A DNA stretch of 64,000 nucleotides from Anaerolineales bacterium (GTDB taxonomy: Bacteria > Chloroflexota > Anaerolineae > Anaerolineales > Villigracilaceae): NCBI GenBank assembly GCA_014379595.1, contig JACMLM010000034.1:62001-126000 (forward strand), read 5' to 3'. The notes beneath the pieces are model-generated. The model was not told the DNA's origin, did no database searches, and saw nothing but the letters and a program-made list of their open reading frames with translations. Positions 26,996 to 35,127 of this stretch are shown piece after piece; the stretch's first letter is position 1, and each line of letters opens with the position of its first letter. Both the position numbers and the translations under genes were made by a program.

Positions 26996-28248
26996 ACGAA
27001 CGACCTTACGCGAAGCAACCGAACAACCCCGCTGCACGAAACTTTTTGAGCGGCTTCGATATGCCATTGCTTGTCTCCATTGTGGCATTGATCGTTTTTG
27101 GATTGGCTATGCTTTTTTCAGCCTCATGGGATTTTTCGTTGGGCGCATACGGCGACCCAATGTATATGTTTAATCGTCAAGTGACATGGCTTGCGCTTGG
27201 ATTGGTGGTCGCGATCTTTCTCGCATTCTTTGATTATCATCACTGGCGTAAATTTGTTTTGCCCGCCATGGCTTTGACCGTTGGATTGTTGATGATCGTT
27301 TTATTAATGAACGAGATTCGCTTCGGAGCAAAGCGCGCCATCTTCGATGGCTCGGCGCAGCCTTCTGAGTTAGCGAAGCTGGTTTCAATTCTTTATCTCA
27401 GTGTCTGGTTATATGCAAAGCGCCAATACTTGCAGGATATTTCACTCGGTTTAATTCCATTGGGCATCATTCTTGGAGTTGTCGGCGGTTTGATCTATCA
27501 ACAGCCTGACCTCAGCGCCGCTGCCACAGTTCTCATCATGGGTGGTTTGCTTTTCTTCCTTGCAGGTGGTGATCTAAAACAGATCGGTGTTCTATTAATT
27601 GTTGCATGTGTTGCTGCATGGGTGGTGTCATCTGTCAGCGCAACAGGACAGCAGCGTGTGGGTGATTTTCTTGCAGGTATCAAAGATCCGTTACAGGCTT
27701 CATATCATGTGCGCCGTTCGTTTGAAGCCATCGTCAATGGCGGATGGTTCGGTGTTGGGCTGGGTCAGTCACAATCCAAGTTAACTGGTTTGCCAGTTCC
27801 TCCTACGGATAGTGTCTTTGCTGTTGTAGCGGAGGAGCTAGGGTTATTCGGCTCTGTTGGATTAATCGCTTTATACGGTTTTCTCGTTTGGCGCGGATTG
27901 GTGATTGCACGTCGTGCGCCTGATATGCTTGGTACACTTCTTGCTTCGGGTCTTGTGACCTGGATCGCATTCGAAGCATTGCTTAACATGGCTGTTATGG
28001 TTGGTCTTATACCTTTTGCAGGCAATGCATTACCTTTCATCAGCGCGGGCGGTTCCAATCTTGTTGCAACACTTGCTGCGCTCGGAATTATCTTTAACAT
28101 TTCTCGCCAAAGAGGCGAAGGCACGATTACAGATGAAGAATGGAGGTCTTATAGTGCGGTTGCTAATTTGCGCTGGTGGAACGGGCGGGGGAGTGTATCC
28201 CGCGCTCGCCGTCCACAGCGCGCTCATCGGTCAACACCCAAACCTTGA
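26974..28248 (+). CDS. ftsW: Septal peptidoglycan polymerase FtsW (SEDS family)
   Basis: This 424-residue SEDS glycosyltransferase has ten hydrophobic segments and polymerises lipid II with FtsI. Family motifs include QPSELAKL, YQQPDLSAAATVL, ASYHVRRSFEAIVNGGWFGVGLGQSQ, TDSVFAVVAEELGLFGS and the near-terminal FISAGGSNLVATL. The start at 26974 gives a short 28-residue tail before TM1. The last roughly 30 residues (RWWNGRGSVSRARRPQ..) are read out of frame over the start of murG, an unusual 95-bp overlap, and are probably not conserved. Confidence 0.94.
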   Translation: MGTGTFVNERPYAKQPNNPAARNFLSGFDMPLLVSIVALIVFGLAMLFSASWDFSLGAYGDPMYMFNRQVTWLALGLVVAIFLAFFDYHHWRKFVLPAMALTVGLLMIVLLMNEIRFGAKRAIFDGSAQPSELAKLVSILYLSVWLYAKRQYLQDISLGLIPLGIILGVVGGLIYQQPDLSAAATVLIMGGLLFFLAGGDLKQIGVLLIVACVAAWVVSSVSATGQQRVGDFLAGIKDPLQASYHVRRSFEAIVNGGWFGVGLGQSQSKLTGLPVPPTDSVFAVVAEELGLFGSVGLIALYGFLVWRGLVIARRAPDMLGTLLASGLVTWIAFEALLNMAVMVGLIPFAGNALPFISAGGSNLVATLAALGIIFNISRQRGEGTITDEEWRSYSAVANLRWWNGRGSVSRARRPQRAHRSTPKP

Positions 28249-29251
28249 GACTCTCTGGGTCGGTGGTGAAGGCGGTATGGAAGAGGAACTCGTGAATCGC
28301 GCGGGAATCTCTTATCGTTCCATTCCTGCTGCCGGTGTGCATGGTGTTGGTTTGCGCGCCTTGCCGCGTAACATCGGCAAACTTACGCGCGGTGTGTTTG
28401 CTTCACGTCGCATTTTGCGTGAGTTCAATCCCGATGTTCTCTTTGTCACCGGTGGTTTCGTTGCTGCACCCATGGCTCTTGCTGGCCGAAGTATTCCAAC
28501 CGTATTGTATGTGCCTGATATTGAACCAGGCCTCGCGCTTAAGTTCCTTTCTCGATTTGCGGATCGCATCACTGTGACAGCTTCTGACTCAAAAAAATAT
28601 TTCTCACACTCGGCTAAACTTTTCATCTCAGGTTATCCGCTTCGCCCTGACCTTTCAAACTGGTCCCGCGAAAAAGCAACTCAGCACTTTGAGTTGGATT
28701 CGACGAAGCCTGTATTGCTTGTCACTGGTGGAAGCAAAGGGGCACGTTCGATCAATATGGCCGTGTTGAAACACCTCGATAAACTTCTTGAGATCGCGCA
28801 GATCATCCACGTCACAGGTTTTTTGGATTGGCCTGTTGTAGAAAAAGCTGCACAGGAACTACCAGAGCAGATCAGGAATCATTATCATGCCATGCCTTAT
28901 TCACATGAAATGGGTGCTGCACTTGCAGCGGCAGATTTAGTCATCTCACGTGCAGGGGCATCATCATTGGGAGAATATCCTTTCTTTGGTTTGCCAGCCA
29001 TACTTGTGCCATATCCATATGCCTGGCGCTATCAAAAAGTAAATGCAGATTTCCTTGCTGAAAAAAATGCGGCGGTCATCTTGCAGGATGAATTATTGGA
29101 AAATAAACTTCTGCCTGTTATACAGGATTTGCTGCTTAATAAGAATAAACTTGAGGCCATGCGCATCGCCATGAAAAAAATATCGCATCCCAATGCGGCA
29201 AACATTATTGCCAGCCAGTTGGTTGAATTGGCAGGAGCACAACCCCTATGA
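28154..29251 (+). CDS. murG: UDP-GlcNAc transferase MurG (lipid II synthase)
   Basis: This 365-residue GT28 enzyme starts at GTG 28154, preceded by GGAGG at a 7-nt spacing. The start lies inside ftsW. The N-terminus RLLICAGGTGGGVYPALAV has the two glycine-rich motif residues of MurG. The C-terminal domain has VTGGSKGARSINMAV and SRAGASSLGEYPFFGLPAILVPYPYA, which contact UDP-GlcNAc. MurG acts at the inner membrane face on the MraY product. It overlaps the next gene by 4 bp. Confidence 0.95.
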   Translation: MRLLICAGGTGGGVYPALAVHSALIGQHPNLETLWVGGEGGMEEELVNRAGISYRSIPAAGVHGVGLRALPRNIGKLTRGVFASRRILREFNPDVLFVTGGFVAAPMALAGRSIPTVLYVPDIEPGLALKFLSRFADRITVTASDSKKYFSHSAKLFISGYPLRPDLSNWSREKATQHFELDSTKPVLLVTGGSKGARSINMAVLKHLDKLLEIAQIIHVTGFLDWPVVEKAAQELPEQIRNHYHAMPYSHEMGAALAAADLVISRAGASSLGEYPFFGLPAILVPYPYAWRYQKVNADFLAEKNAAVILQDELLENKLLPVIQDLLLNKNKLEAMRIAMKKISHPNAANIIASQLVELAGAQPL

Positions 29252-29778
29252 TGAGTATCATTTATATTTTCTGGATGTACGTCATCCTATTTGCTATTAT
29301 TGGCGCGATGCGCGGCTGGGTAAAGGAATTGCTTGTTACATTCAGTGTGATCACTGCACTGGCCATGAATTTGTTGCTCGAAAAATATATTCCGCTCGTC
29401 CGTGACCTGCCCAAGGATGGCGTTTCGATCTTTTGGATTCGCACCATTATCCTGATCGCTTTGGTGTACTTCGGATATCAAACAGTTGCATCTGTTCCAC
29501 GCCTTGCATCCAAAGCCGCTCGTGAACGTTTGCAGGACGGCCTCTTCGGTGCAGTGATGGGAGCTATTAATGGCTATTTCGTTGCAGGCACCATTCTCTT
29601 CTATAACCATGTGGCACAATATCCATACAGAAATGTGATCAGCCCTGCAACAGACCCAACCATTGCTCAAGCTGTTGAGTTAATGATGAGATATATGCCG
29701 CCTCGTCTTCTAGGCGAGCCTGGCATTTATTTTGCTGTCATCGTTATTCTTATTTTTATTATTGTGGTTTATATCTAG
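29248..29778 (+). CDS. CvpA-family membrane protein
   Basis: This 176-residue protein has four TM segments (about 5-22, 28-46, 66-84, 106-122, plus a fifth at the C-terminus, 158-176). The arrangement GAMRGWVKELLVTFSVI near the start and the GxxxGxxxG-like LFGAVMGAINGYFVAGTI are typical of CvpA proteins. CvpA homologues have roles in envelope homeostasis, and their biochemical function is unclear. It overlaps murG by 4 bp and is followed by a palindromic element, then murC. Confidence 0.75.
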   Translation: MMSIIYIFWMYVILFAIIGAMRGWVKELLVTFSVITALAMNLLLEKYIPLVRDLPKDGVSIFWIRTIILIALVYFGYQTVASVPRLASKAARERLQDGLFGAVMGAINGYFVAGTILFYNHVAQYPYRNVISPATDPTIAQAVELMMRYMPPRLLGEPGIYFAVIVILIFIIVVYI

Positions 29779-29784
29779 GAGTAA

Positions 29785-29853
29785 TTTGGAGTGCAACAGC
29801 TCACCTGCCCTGCGGGTGCTGTTGCAGCAGGAGCAAGCTCCTGCATTCCAAAA
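29785..29853. repeat. Cloverleaf-like palindromic element before murC
   Basis: The outer arms TTTGGAGTGC (29785-29794) and GCATTCCAAA (29843-29852) enclose two inner hairpins: GCAACAGC/GCTGTTGC (29793-29825) and GCAGGAGC/GCTCCTGC (29827-29844). A related, shorter element with the same TTTGGAGT/ACTCCAAA ends lies before ftsZ. It looks like a small non-autonomous repeat. Confidence 0.7.
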
Positions 29854-29863
29854 GAAAATAATT

Positions 29864-31249
29864 ATGAAACGCGTTCACTTTATCGGTATTGGTGGTTCAG
29901 GGCTTTCTGCCATCGCGCGTTTTCTTAAAGAAAGCGGATACGAAGTCACTGGTTCTGATAATGCCCTCTCTCAATTTGCAGTCGATCTTCAAAATGATGG
30001 AGTGAGCATTTATATTGGACATCATCCGCGTAATGTGAGCGGAGCCGAGTTTGTGATTCGTTCATCCGCGATTGCAGATGATAATCCTGAGGTTGAAGCA
30101 GCAAAGAAAGCAGGAATTCCTGTTTACAAGCGTGCTGATTATTTGGGTCAGTTGATGGCGAATAAAACAGGAATTGCAGTTGCTGGAACGCATGGCAAAA
30201 CCACTACCACAGCCATGATCGCATGGACGTTATATGAAATGGGACGCGACCCATCCTTTATCGTTGGCGGCACATTGAATAATTTAAAAGTCAATGCGCG
30301 CTCTGGGCAGGGTGACCCATTTGTGATCGAAGCAGATGAATATGATCGCATGTTCCTTGGTCTCAAACCGCATATTGAAGTGATAACCAACCTTGAACAC
30401 GATCACCCTGATTGCTATCCAAAATTTGAAGATATGTACGCTGCCTTTCAAAGCTTTGTTGACCTGCTTCCTCCTGATGGCACATTGATCGCATCTGCTG
30501 AAGATGAAGGCGCTGTAACTTTGCTTAGCCATGCACGCCGTAAAGGAGTGAATGTAGTCTCTTATAGCGTGCAAGGCGAGATGACCATCAACAGCCCCCA
30601 ATGGATGCAGGCCCGTACGCTTAAGCCCAATCAGCAAGGCGGATATGATTTTTCTGTGATGACGAATATGGGTGCAGCTGCTGCAACCATGTTGGATGTT
30701 TCTTTGCAAGTGCCAGGTGAACATAATGTACGTAATGCTCTGGCTGCCTTATCCGTTATTGCGATATTAGGCCTGCCGCTCAAAGAGGCAGCAGATGCAT
30801 TAAGTGAATTCACCGGCACAGGCCGCCGCTTTGAAGTGCGCGGCGAACGCAAAGGCATAACTGTAGTGGATGATTACGCTCATCATCCTACAGAGATAAA
30901 GGCTACACTTGCAGGCGCAAAGGTGCGTTATCCCAATAGTCGTATTTGGGCGGTCTGGCAGCCTCACACTTATTCGCGCACACAAACTTTATTTTTTGAA
31001 TTCTCACGTGCATTTGCAGATGCAAATGAAGTGCTTGTTACAGAAATTTATGCCTCGCGTGAAGCCAAACAGGATTTTTCATCCGCTGAAGTAGTAGGCT
31101 CCATGCCTCATGCTTCTGCACGCTATACAGGTTCGCTTGACGATACAACGAAGTATTTACTCAAAAACCTTCGTTCAGGTGACGTTGTCATTGTGCTTTC
31201 TGCCGGTGACGCAGACCAGATCAGCACAAACCTTTTGAAGGAATTATGA
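29864..31249 (+). CDS. murC: UDP-MurNAc--L-alanine ligase MurC
   Basis: This 461-residue Mur ligase adds the first stem residue. It begins with the Rossmann motif VHFIGIGGSGLSAIARFL, has P-loop GTHGKTTTTAMIAW (about 106-119), EADEYDRMFL and LEHDHPDCY in the centre, and the C-terminal FTGTGRRFEVRGERKGITVVDDYAHHPTEI, the MurC hallmark. The frame is open back through the palindromic element, but 29864 gives the family N-terminus. There is no strong ribosome site, only AAAAGAAAA. Confidence 0.95.
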   Translation: MKRVHFIGIGGSGLSAIARFLKESGYEVTGSDNALSQFAVDLQNDGVSIYIGHHPRNVSGAEFVIRSSAIADDNPEVEAAKKAGIPVYKRADYLGQLMANKTGIAVAGTHGKTTTTAMIAWTLYEMGRDPSFIVGGTLNNLKVNARSGQGDPFVIEADEYDRMFLGLKPHIEVITNLEHDHPDCYPKFEDMYAAFQSFVDLLPPDGTLIASAEDEGAVTLLSHARRKGVNVVSYSVQGEMTINSPQWMQARTLKPNQQGGYDFSVMTNMGAAAATMLDVSLQVPGEHNVRNALAALSVIAILGLPLKEAADALSEFTGTGRRFEVRGERKGITVVDDYAHHPTEIKATLAGAKVRYPNSRIWAVWQPHTYSRTQTLFFEFSRAFADANEVLVTEIYASREAKQDFSSAEVVGSMPHASARYTGSLDDTTKYLLKNLRSGDVVIVLSAGDADQISTNLLKEL

Positions 31250-31254
31250 GGTGA

Positions 31255-31473
31255 ATGATGTCTGAAAAAAATGAAAAGAAAAGTATTAATATGGATGTGA
31301 TCGCGCTCCCGCCCTTGAAGATGGTTTTGGTCTATGCCAAAGAGGAACGCATGAATAGAACCAGGCTGGCCTCTGACATTGAGAAGGATGTTATTCAGTC
31401 TACAACGAAAGATGAACATCTTGAACAAAAAGATTTGAAAAAGATCATTGAGCATTTGGAAAAGAAATCGTAA
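31255..31473 (+). CDS. Small hypothetical protein between murC and murB
   Basis: This 72-residue, strongly charged protein (MMSEKNEKKSINMDVIALPPLKM..) follows GAGGTG and starts at 31255 or 31258. It has no TM or signal. Its second half (EKDVIQSTTKDEHLEQKDLKKIIEHLEKK) should be helical. Tight spacing on both sides (5 nt after murC, 3 nt before murB) argues that it is translated with the operon. I do not recognise it. Confidence 0.65.
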   Translation: MMSEKNEKKSINMDVIALPPLKMVLVYAKEERMNRTRLASDIEKDVIQSTTKDEHLEQKDLKKIIEHLEKKS

Positions 31474-31476
31474 AAA

Positions 31477-32400
31477 ATGATTATGACTGCTTCCACAATA
31501 TCCGTTGATGTGTTGCGCCTTCATTTTGGCGCTGCAGTGCAGGAGAATGTTTCACTTGCACCGTATACATCTGCGCGTATTGGTGGGTTGGTGGATGTTT
31601 TGGTCACTGTCAAATCTGCGGATGAGTTGGCAGATGTGACGAAGGTTATCTGGGAATATGAGATGCCTTATTACATCATAGGCGGTGGATCAAATGTATT
31701 GGTTAGTGATAAAGGTCTGCGCGGCGTTGTGGTTTTGAACCGGGCGAAGGAAGTGCGTTTCGAAAGCGGTGACCAGCCTACAGTCTGGTGTGAATCGGGA
31801 GTTATCTTTAGCAATCTTGCGAATCGTTGTGCATCCAAAGCCATGGCTGGTTTGGAATGGGCGGCCACTGTCCCCGGCACGATCGGCGGCGCAGTATATG
31901 GAAATGCAGGTGCGTTCGGCGGCGAGATATCAGAGAATTTGATCTGGGCTGAAATGTTGACAAAGAATGGACGCGAAAAATTTTCTGCCGAGCAAATGGG
32001 ATACGGCTATCGCGCAAGTGTTTTAAAGCGCGGTGAAATTAATGCAATAGTACTTTCGGCTTTATTGAGATTAAAAAATTCAAATAAGGAAGAAGTGTCT
32101 GTTAAAATTGAAGAATTCAGCGAACGCCGTAAGGCCACGCAGCCGCCCGGTGCCAGCATGGGTTCCATGTTTAAAAACCCGGCGGGCGATCATGCAGGCC
32201 GTTTGATAGAAGCTGCGGAATTGAAAGGCACGCGCATTGGTAACGCTGAGATCAGCAAGCTGCACGGAAATTTTTTTATCAATCATGGTGAGACCAAGGC
32301 GGAAGACATTCACGCCTTGATTCGTTTGGTGCAAAAAACTGTAAGTGAAAAATTTGGTGTTGCTTTAGAGTTGGAAGTGGAATTGGTTGGTGAATGGTGA
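31477..32400 (+). CDS. murB: UDP-N-acetylenolpyruvoylglucosamine reductase MurB
   Basis: This 307-residue FAD enzyme reduces UDP-GlcNAc-enolpyruvate to UDP-MurNAc. It shows LAPYTSARIGGLVDV, the FAD motif YYIIGGGSNVLVSDKGLRGVV, WAATVPGTIGGAVYGNAGAFGGE, then GYGYRASVLKRG, and PPGASMGSMFKNPAGDHAGRLIEAAELKG with the catalytic Ser in the GSMFKNP loop. This is the type II MurB pattern. The inserted S23 unit begins right after its stop. Confidence 0.95.
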   Translation: MIMTASTISVDVLRLHFGAAVQENVSLAPYTSARIGGLVDVLVTVKSADELADVTKVIWEYEMPYYIIGGGSNVLVSDKGLRGVVVLNRAKEVRFESGDQPTVWCESGVIFSNLANRCASKAMAGLEWAATVPGTIGGAVYGNAGAFGGEISENLIWAEMLTKNGREKFSAEQMGYGYRASVLKRGEINAIVLSALLRLKNSNKEEVSVKIEEFSERRKATQPPGASMGSMFKNPAGDHAGRLIEAAELKGTRIGNAEISKLHGNFFINHGETKAEDIHALIRLVQKTVSEKFGVALELEVELVGEW

Positions 32401-32405
32401 AAGTG

Positions 32406-32422
32406 CGTAATGCGTAATCCGT
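32406..32422 (+). repeat. Left inverted repeat flanking the S23 gene
   Basis: CGTAATGCGTAATCCGT is the exact reverse complement of the 17 bp at 32962-32978. The pair brackets the four-helix-bundle gene and starts 5 bp after the murB stop. Confidence 0.85.
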
Positions 32423-32471
32423 GATACGTAAAGTGCAGAGTGCGCGATGCAATCGACGTAGTGAGGTTTTG

Positions 32472-32951
32472 ATGAATTACGAAGAATGGGAAGTGACTGT
32501 GCCAGACACGATCACGAAAGACCCTTTGTGGAAGATGTCGGTTTACAGATATGCTTTGTTTGTTGGCGATCTCGGTTGGTTTGATGTAACAAAGATTCAT
32601 AAGGATGGTCGTTTGTATAAAGTTTCTAATCAGTTATATGGTTCGTTAGGATCGGTCAGCGCGAATATTGCAGAAGGATATTCGCGAGGAAGCAATAAAG
32701 AACGCGCTCATTTTTATGAATACGCTCTTGGTTCGGCGCGCGAAAGCCGAGATTGGTATTACAAAAGCAGACATATTCTTGGAGAAAATGTTGTAGAGCA
32801 CCGTTTTAGTTTACTTGTGCAAGTTATTCGTTTGCTTTTGACCATGGTGCCACAACAACGCGGCAAAAGTTTGCACGAAGAAGCCGCGACTTATGAAGTA
32901 AATGAAGATATAGCTATTGAAACAATTCTAAAAGAAGTACCGATGCCTTAA
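32472..32951 (+). CDS. Four-helix-bundle protein (S23 / TIGR02436 family)
   Basis: This 159-residue protein has the family core VSNQLYGSLGSVSANIAEGYSRGSNKERAHFYEYALGSARES in two pieces of helix, with the diagnostic S-NIAEG motif, followed by helices around HRFSLLVQVIRLLLTMV. These proteins were first seen in 23S rRNA intervening sequences, and relatives act as accessory proteins (Avd) in diversity-generating retroelements. No rRNA or reverse transcriptase is near. It is wedged between murB and ddl and bracketed by inverted repeats, so it looks inserted. I start it at ATG 32472 (GTGAGG upstream). Confidence 0.88.
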   Translation: MNYEEWEVTVPDTITKDPLWKMSVYRYALFVGDLGWFDVTKIHKDGRLYKVSNQLYGSLGSVSANIAEGYSRGSNKERAHFYEYALGSARESRDWYYKSRHILGENVVEHRFSLLVQVIRLLLTMVPQQRGKSLHEEAATYEVNEDIAIETILKEVPMP

Positions 32952-32961
32952 TTCGTTTTTT

Positions 32962-32978
32962 ACGGATTACGCATTACG
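32962..32978 (-). repeat. Right inverted repeat flanking the S23 gene
   Basis: ACGGATTACGCATTACG, perfect inverse of 32406-32422. It is nested in a hairpin CTTAATTCGT/ACGAATTAAG (32947-32956 and 32976-32985) whose left arm contains the S23 stop codon. Confidence 0.85.
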
Positions 32979-32993
32979 AATTAAGAATTTATT

Positions 32994-34127
32994 ATGCCAA
33001 GCATACCCACTACCCCCCGCAAACTCCGCATCGCCGTCCTCTTCGGTGGTCGTTCAGGTGAACATGATGTTTCACTCATGTCTGCACGTTCAGTGTTGAA
33101 TGCATTGGATGCGGAGCGATATGAAGTGATCCAGATTGGTATCACATTGGATGGCGATTGGTTGACTGGTACGAATACGCTCGAAGCATTTGAAAAAGGA
33201 AATACCAAAGACCTTGATCGAGTTATCCCTCCATCACAGCCTGATCAACAATCTTTATATATTTTACGTTCTACAAAAATAGGGGATAAGCTCGAAACAC
33301 TGGCAGGTGTGGATGTGTTCTTTCCTGTTTTGCATGGACCGTTTGGCGAAGATGGGACTATTCAAGGCTTGCTTGAACTGGCAGATGTAGCGTATGTAGG
33401 TGCAGGTGTAGCAGGTTCATCAGTTGGTATGGACAAAGGCATTTTCAAAGATGTGATGCGTGCCAATGGGATTCCGATTGTCAATTCACTGCTTGTTCTG
33501 CGAAGCGAGATTGAGAAGAATATTGATACGGTGATCGAGAAAACCGAAAAGATGGGTGCATATCCATTCTTTGCGAAACCCGCTAATCTCGGGTCGTCGG
33601 TTGGGATCAGTAAATGCAATTCACGTTCAGATCTTGCTGAAGGGCTAATGGAAGCCTCACGTTATGACCGCCGTATTATTATTGAAAGCGGTGCAGGCAA
33701 TGTACGTGAAGTTGAAGTAAGCGTATTAGGCAATGAAGAACCTCAAACTTCTGTATGCGGTGAAATTTTGCCAAGCCGTGAATTTTATTCCTATGAATCA
33801 AAATATGTAGATGGCACTTCTGGTCTTGTGATTCCTTCGCAACTGCCAGATGAAGTTACAAACAAAATTCGTGAATATGCTGTACAAGCCTATAAAGCCA
33901 TTGACTGTGCTGGCATGGCGCGTGCAGATTTCTTTGTTGAAAATGATACGAACAAGATTTTTCTGAACGAGTTGAATACATTACCAGGCTTTACATCCAT
34001 TAGTATGTATCCAAAATTATGGCAGGCCAGCGGACTCACATATCCTCAGCTTGTTGACCGTTTGATCGAACTCGCACTTGAAAGAAAAGCACAACGTGAC
34101 CATACTGAGCGTCGGAGGACGGCATGA
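32994..34127 (+). CDS. ddl: D-alanine--D-alanine ligase
   Basis: This 377-residue ATP-grasp ligase makes D-Ala-D-Ala for MurF. It has the N-terminal LFGGRSGEHDVSLMSARSV (with the Glu and Ser contacting substrate), LHGPFGEDGTIQGLLELADVAYVG, PFFAKPANLGSSVGISK (ATP-binding) and ADFFVENDTNKIFLNELNTLPGFT (Mg ligands Glu and Asn). Length and motifs fit Ddl of the VanA/DdlA subgroup. ftsQ overlaps by 4 bp. The upstream region is the right end of the S23 insertion, which may have displaced the original ribosome site. Confidence 0.95.
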   Translation: MPSIPTTPRKLRIAVLFGGRSGEHDVSLMSARSVLNALDAERYEVIQIGITLDGDWLTGTNTLEAFEKGNTKDLDRVIPPSQPDQQSLYILRSTKIGDKLETLAGVDVFFPVLHGPFGEDGTIQGLLELADVAYVGAGVAGSSVGMDKGIFKDVMRANGIPIVNSLLVLRSEIEKNIDTVIEKTEKMGAYPFFAKPANLGSSVGISKCNSRSDLAEGLMEASRYDRRIIIESGAGNVREVEVSVLGNEEPQTSVCGEILPSREFYSYESKYVDGTSGLVIPSQLPDEVTNKIREYAVQAYKAIDCAGMARADFFVENDTNKIFLNELNTLPGFTSISMYPKLWQASGLTYPQLVDRLIELALERKAQRDHTERRRTA

Positions 34128-35125
34128 GCGACAAACGTCCGATTCCGCTCAGCCGCGCCGAACTCGTCCGTCAGCGCCGTGCGCAGCGTACTCTGAAAGA
34201 AATGGAGCAGACCACAAAACGCGCACTGAAACCGATCGCTCCTGTTACTTCGCGTGCAGTGCCCACTCGCCCGATCATCAAGCCGAAACGTGTGGACGAT
34301 ACTCGCACGCGTCGTTTCAATATTGCACTTGGGCTGCCTGAGATACATTTTCATAAACCAAGTTTCACCATGCCGCGTTTCCGCGCGAATTGGCGTTTTG
34401 TTTCTTTTGTAATGGCATTGCTGCTTGGCACTTCTATTTATTTCGCGTTGACGCTTCCTTACTTTCATGTGCCCAGTGCAACAATACTTGGCAACACCCG
34501 TTTAACCCGCGAAGAAATGGATATCGTACTGGGCGTTACAGGCCAGTCGATTTTCACGGTCAAGCCTGATGAAGTAGCGACCCGCCTGCGTATGAATTAC
34601 CCGGAACTGGCTTCAGTGAAAGTAGAAGTTTATTTGCCGAACCATGTCTACGTTACAGTGACCGAGCGTCAGCCAGTCATTTTGTGGCAGCAGGATGCAG
34701 GCTACACATGGATCGATTCGACAGGTGTTGCATTTCGCCCGCGTGGTGCATCAAATGGATTAGTTTCTGTGATCGGTTTAACCACACCGCCTGCCGGGGT
34801 TGCTTTACTGGATGACCCATATAGTCCTCTGCCATTTATGGAAAGAGATCTGGTGGATGCAGTGCTCGTTCTTTCGCCGAGTGTGCCTGCTGGCTCGACG
34901 ATGATCTTTGACCCTACCTTTGGGCTTGGGTGGAATGACCCCCGCGGCTGGCAAGCATTTTTTGGAACTAGCGCAAAAGATATGGCTTTGAAAGTGCGCG
35001 TGTATCAGTCATTGGTTGACTCGCTTGTGAGTCGCAATCAGGTTCCTGAATTTATCAGCGTGGTCTATCCCGATGCGCCTTTTTATCGAATGAAAGAAGC
35101 AACCGTAGAAGATGGACAAGAATAA
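34124..35125 (+). CDS. ftsQ: Cell-division protein FtsQ/DivIB
   Basis: This 333-residue bitopic protein has a long basic cytoplasmic tail (about 1-88), one TM (about 89-108, FVSFVMALLLGTSIYFALTL), a POTRA domain (about 113-185, VPSATILGNTRLTREEM..PNHVYVTVTERQPVILW) and the FtsQ beta domain. DivIB-type proteins hold FtsL in the divisome. The position just before ftsA agrees. It overlaps ddl by 4 bp, and ftsA follows after 2 nt. Confidence 0.9.
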   Translation: MSDKRPIPLSRAELVRQRRAQRTLKEMEQTTKRALKPIAPVTSRAVPTRPIIKPKRVDDTRTRRFNIALGLPEIHFHKPSFTMPRFRANWRFVSFVMALLLGTSIYFALTLPYFHVPSATILGNTRLTREEMDIVLGVTGQSIFTVKPDEVATRLRMNYPELASVKVEVYLPNHVYVTVTERQPVILWQQDAGYTWIDSTGVAFRPRGASNGLVSVIGLTTPPAGVALLDDPYSPLPFMERDLVDAVLVLSPSVPAGSTMIFDPTFGLGWNDPRGWQAFFGTSAKDMALKVRVYQSLVDSLVSRNQVPEFISVVYPDAPFYRMKEATVEDGQE

Positions 35126-35127
35126 TC

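Noticed and set aside
32472-32951. S23 gene as Avd of a diversity-generating retroelement
   Set aside because: No reverse transcriptase, template repeat or variable-repeat target gene lies nearby.
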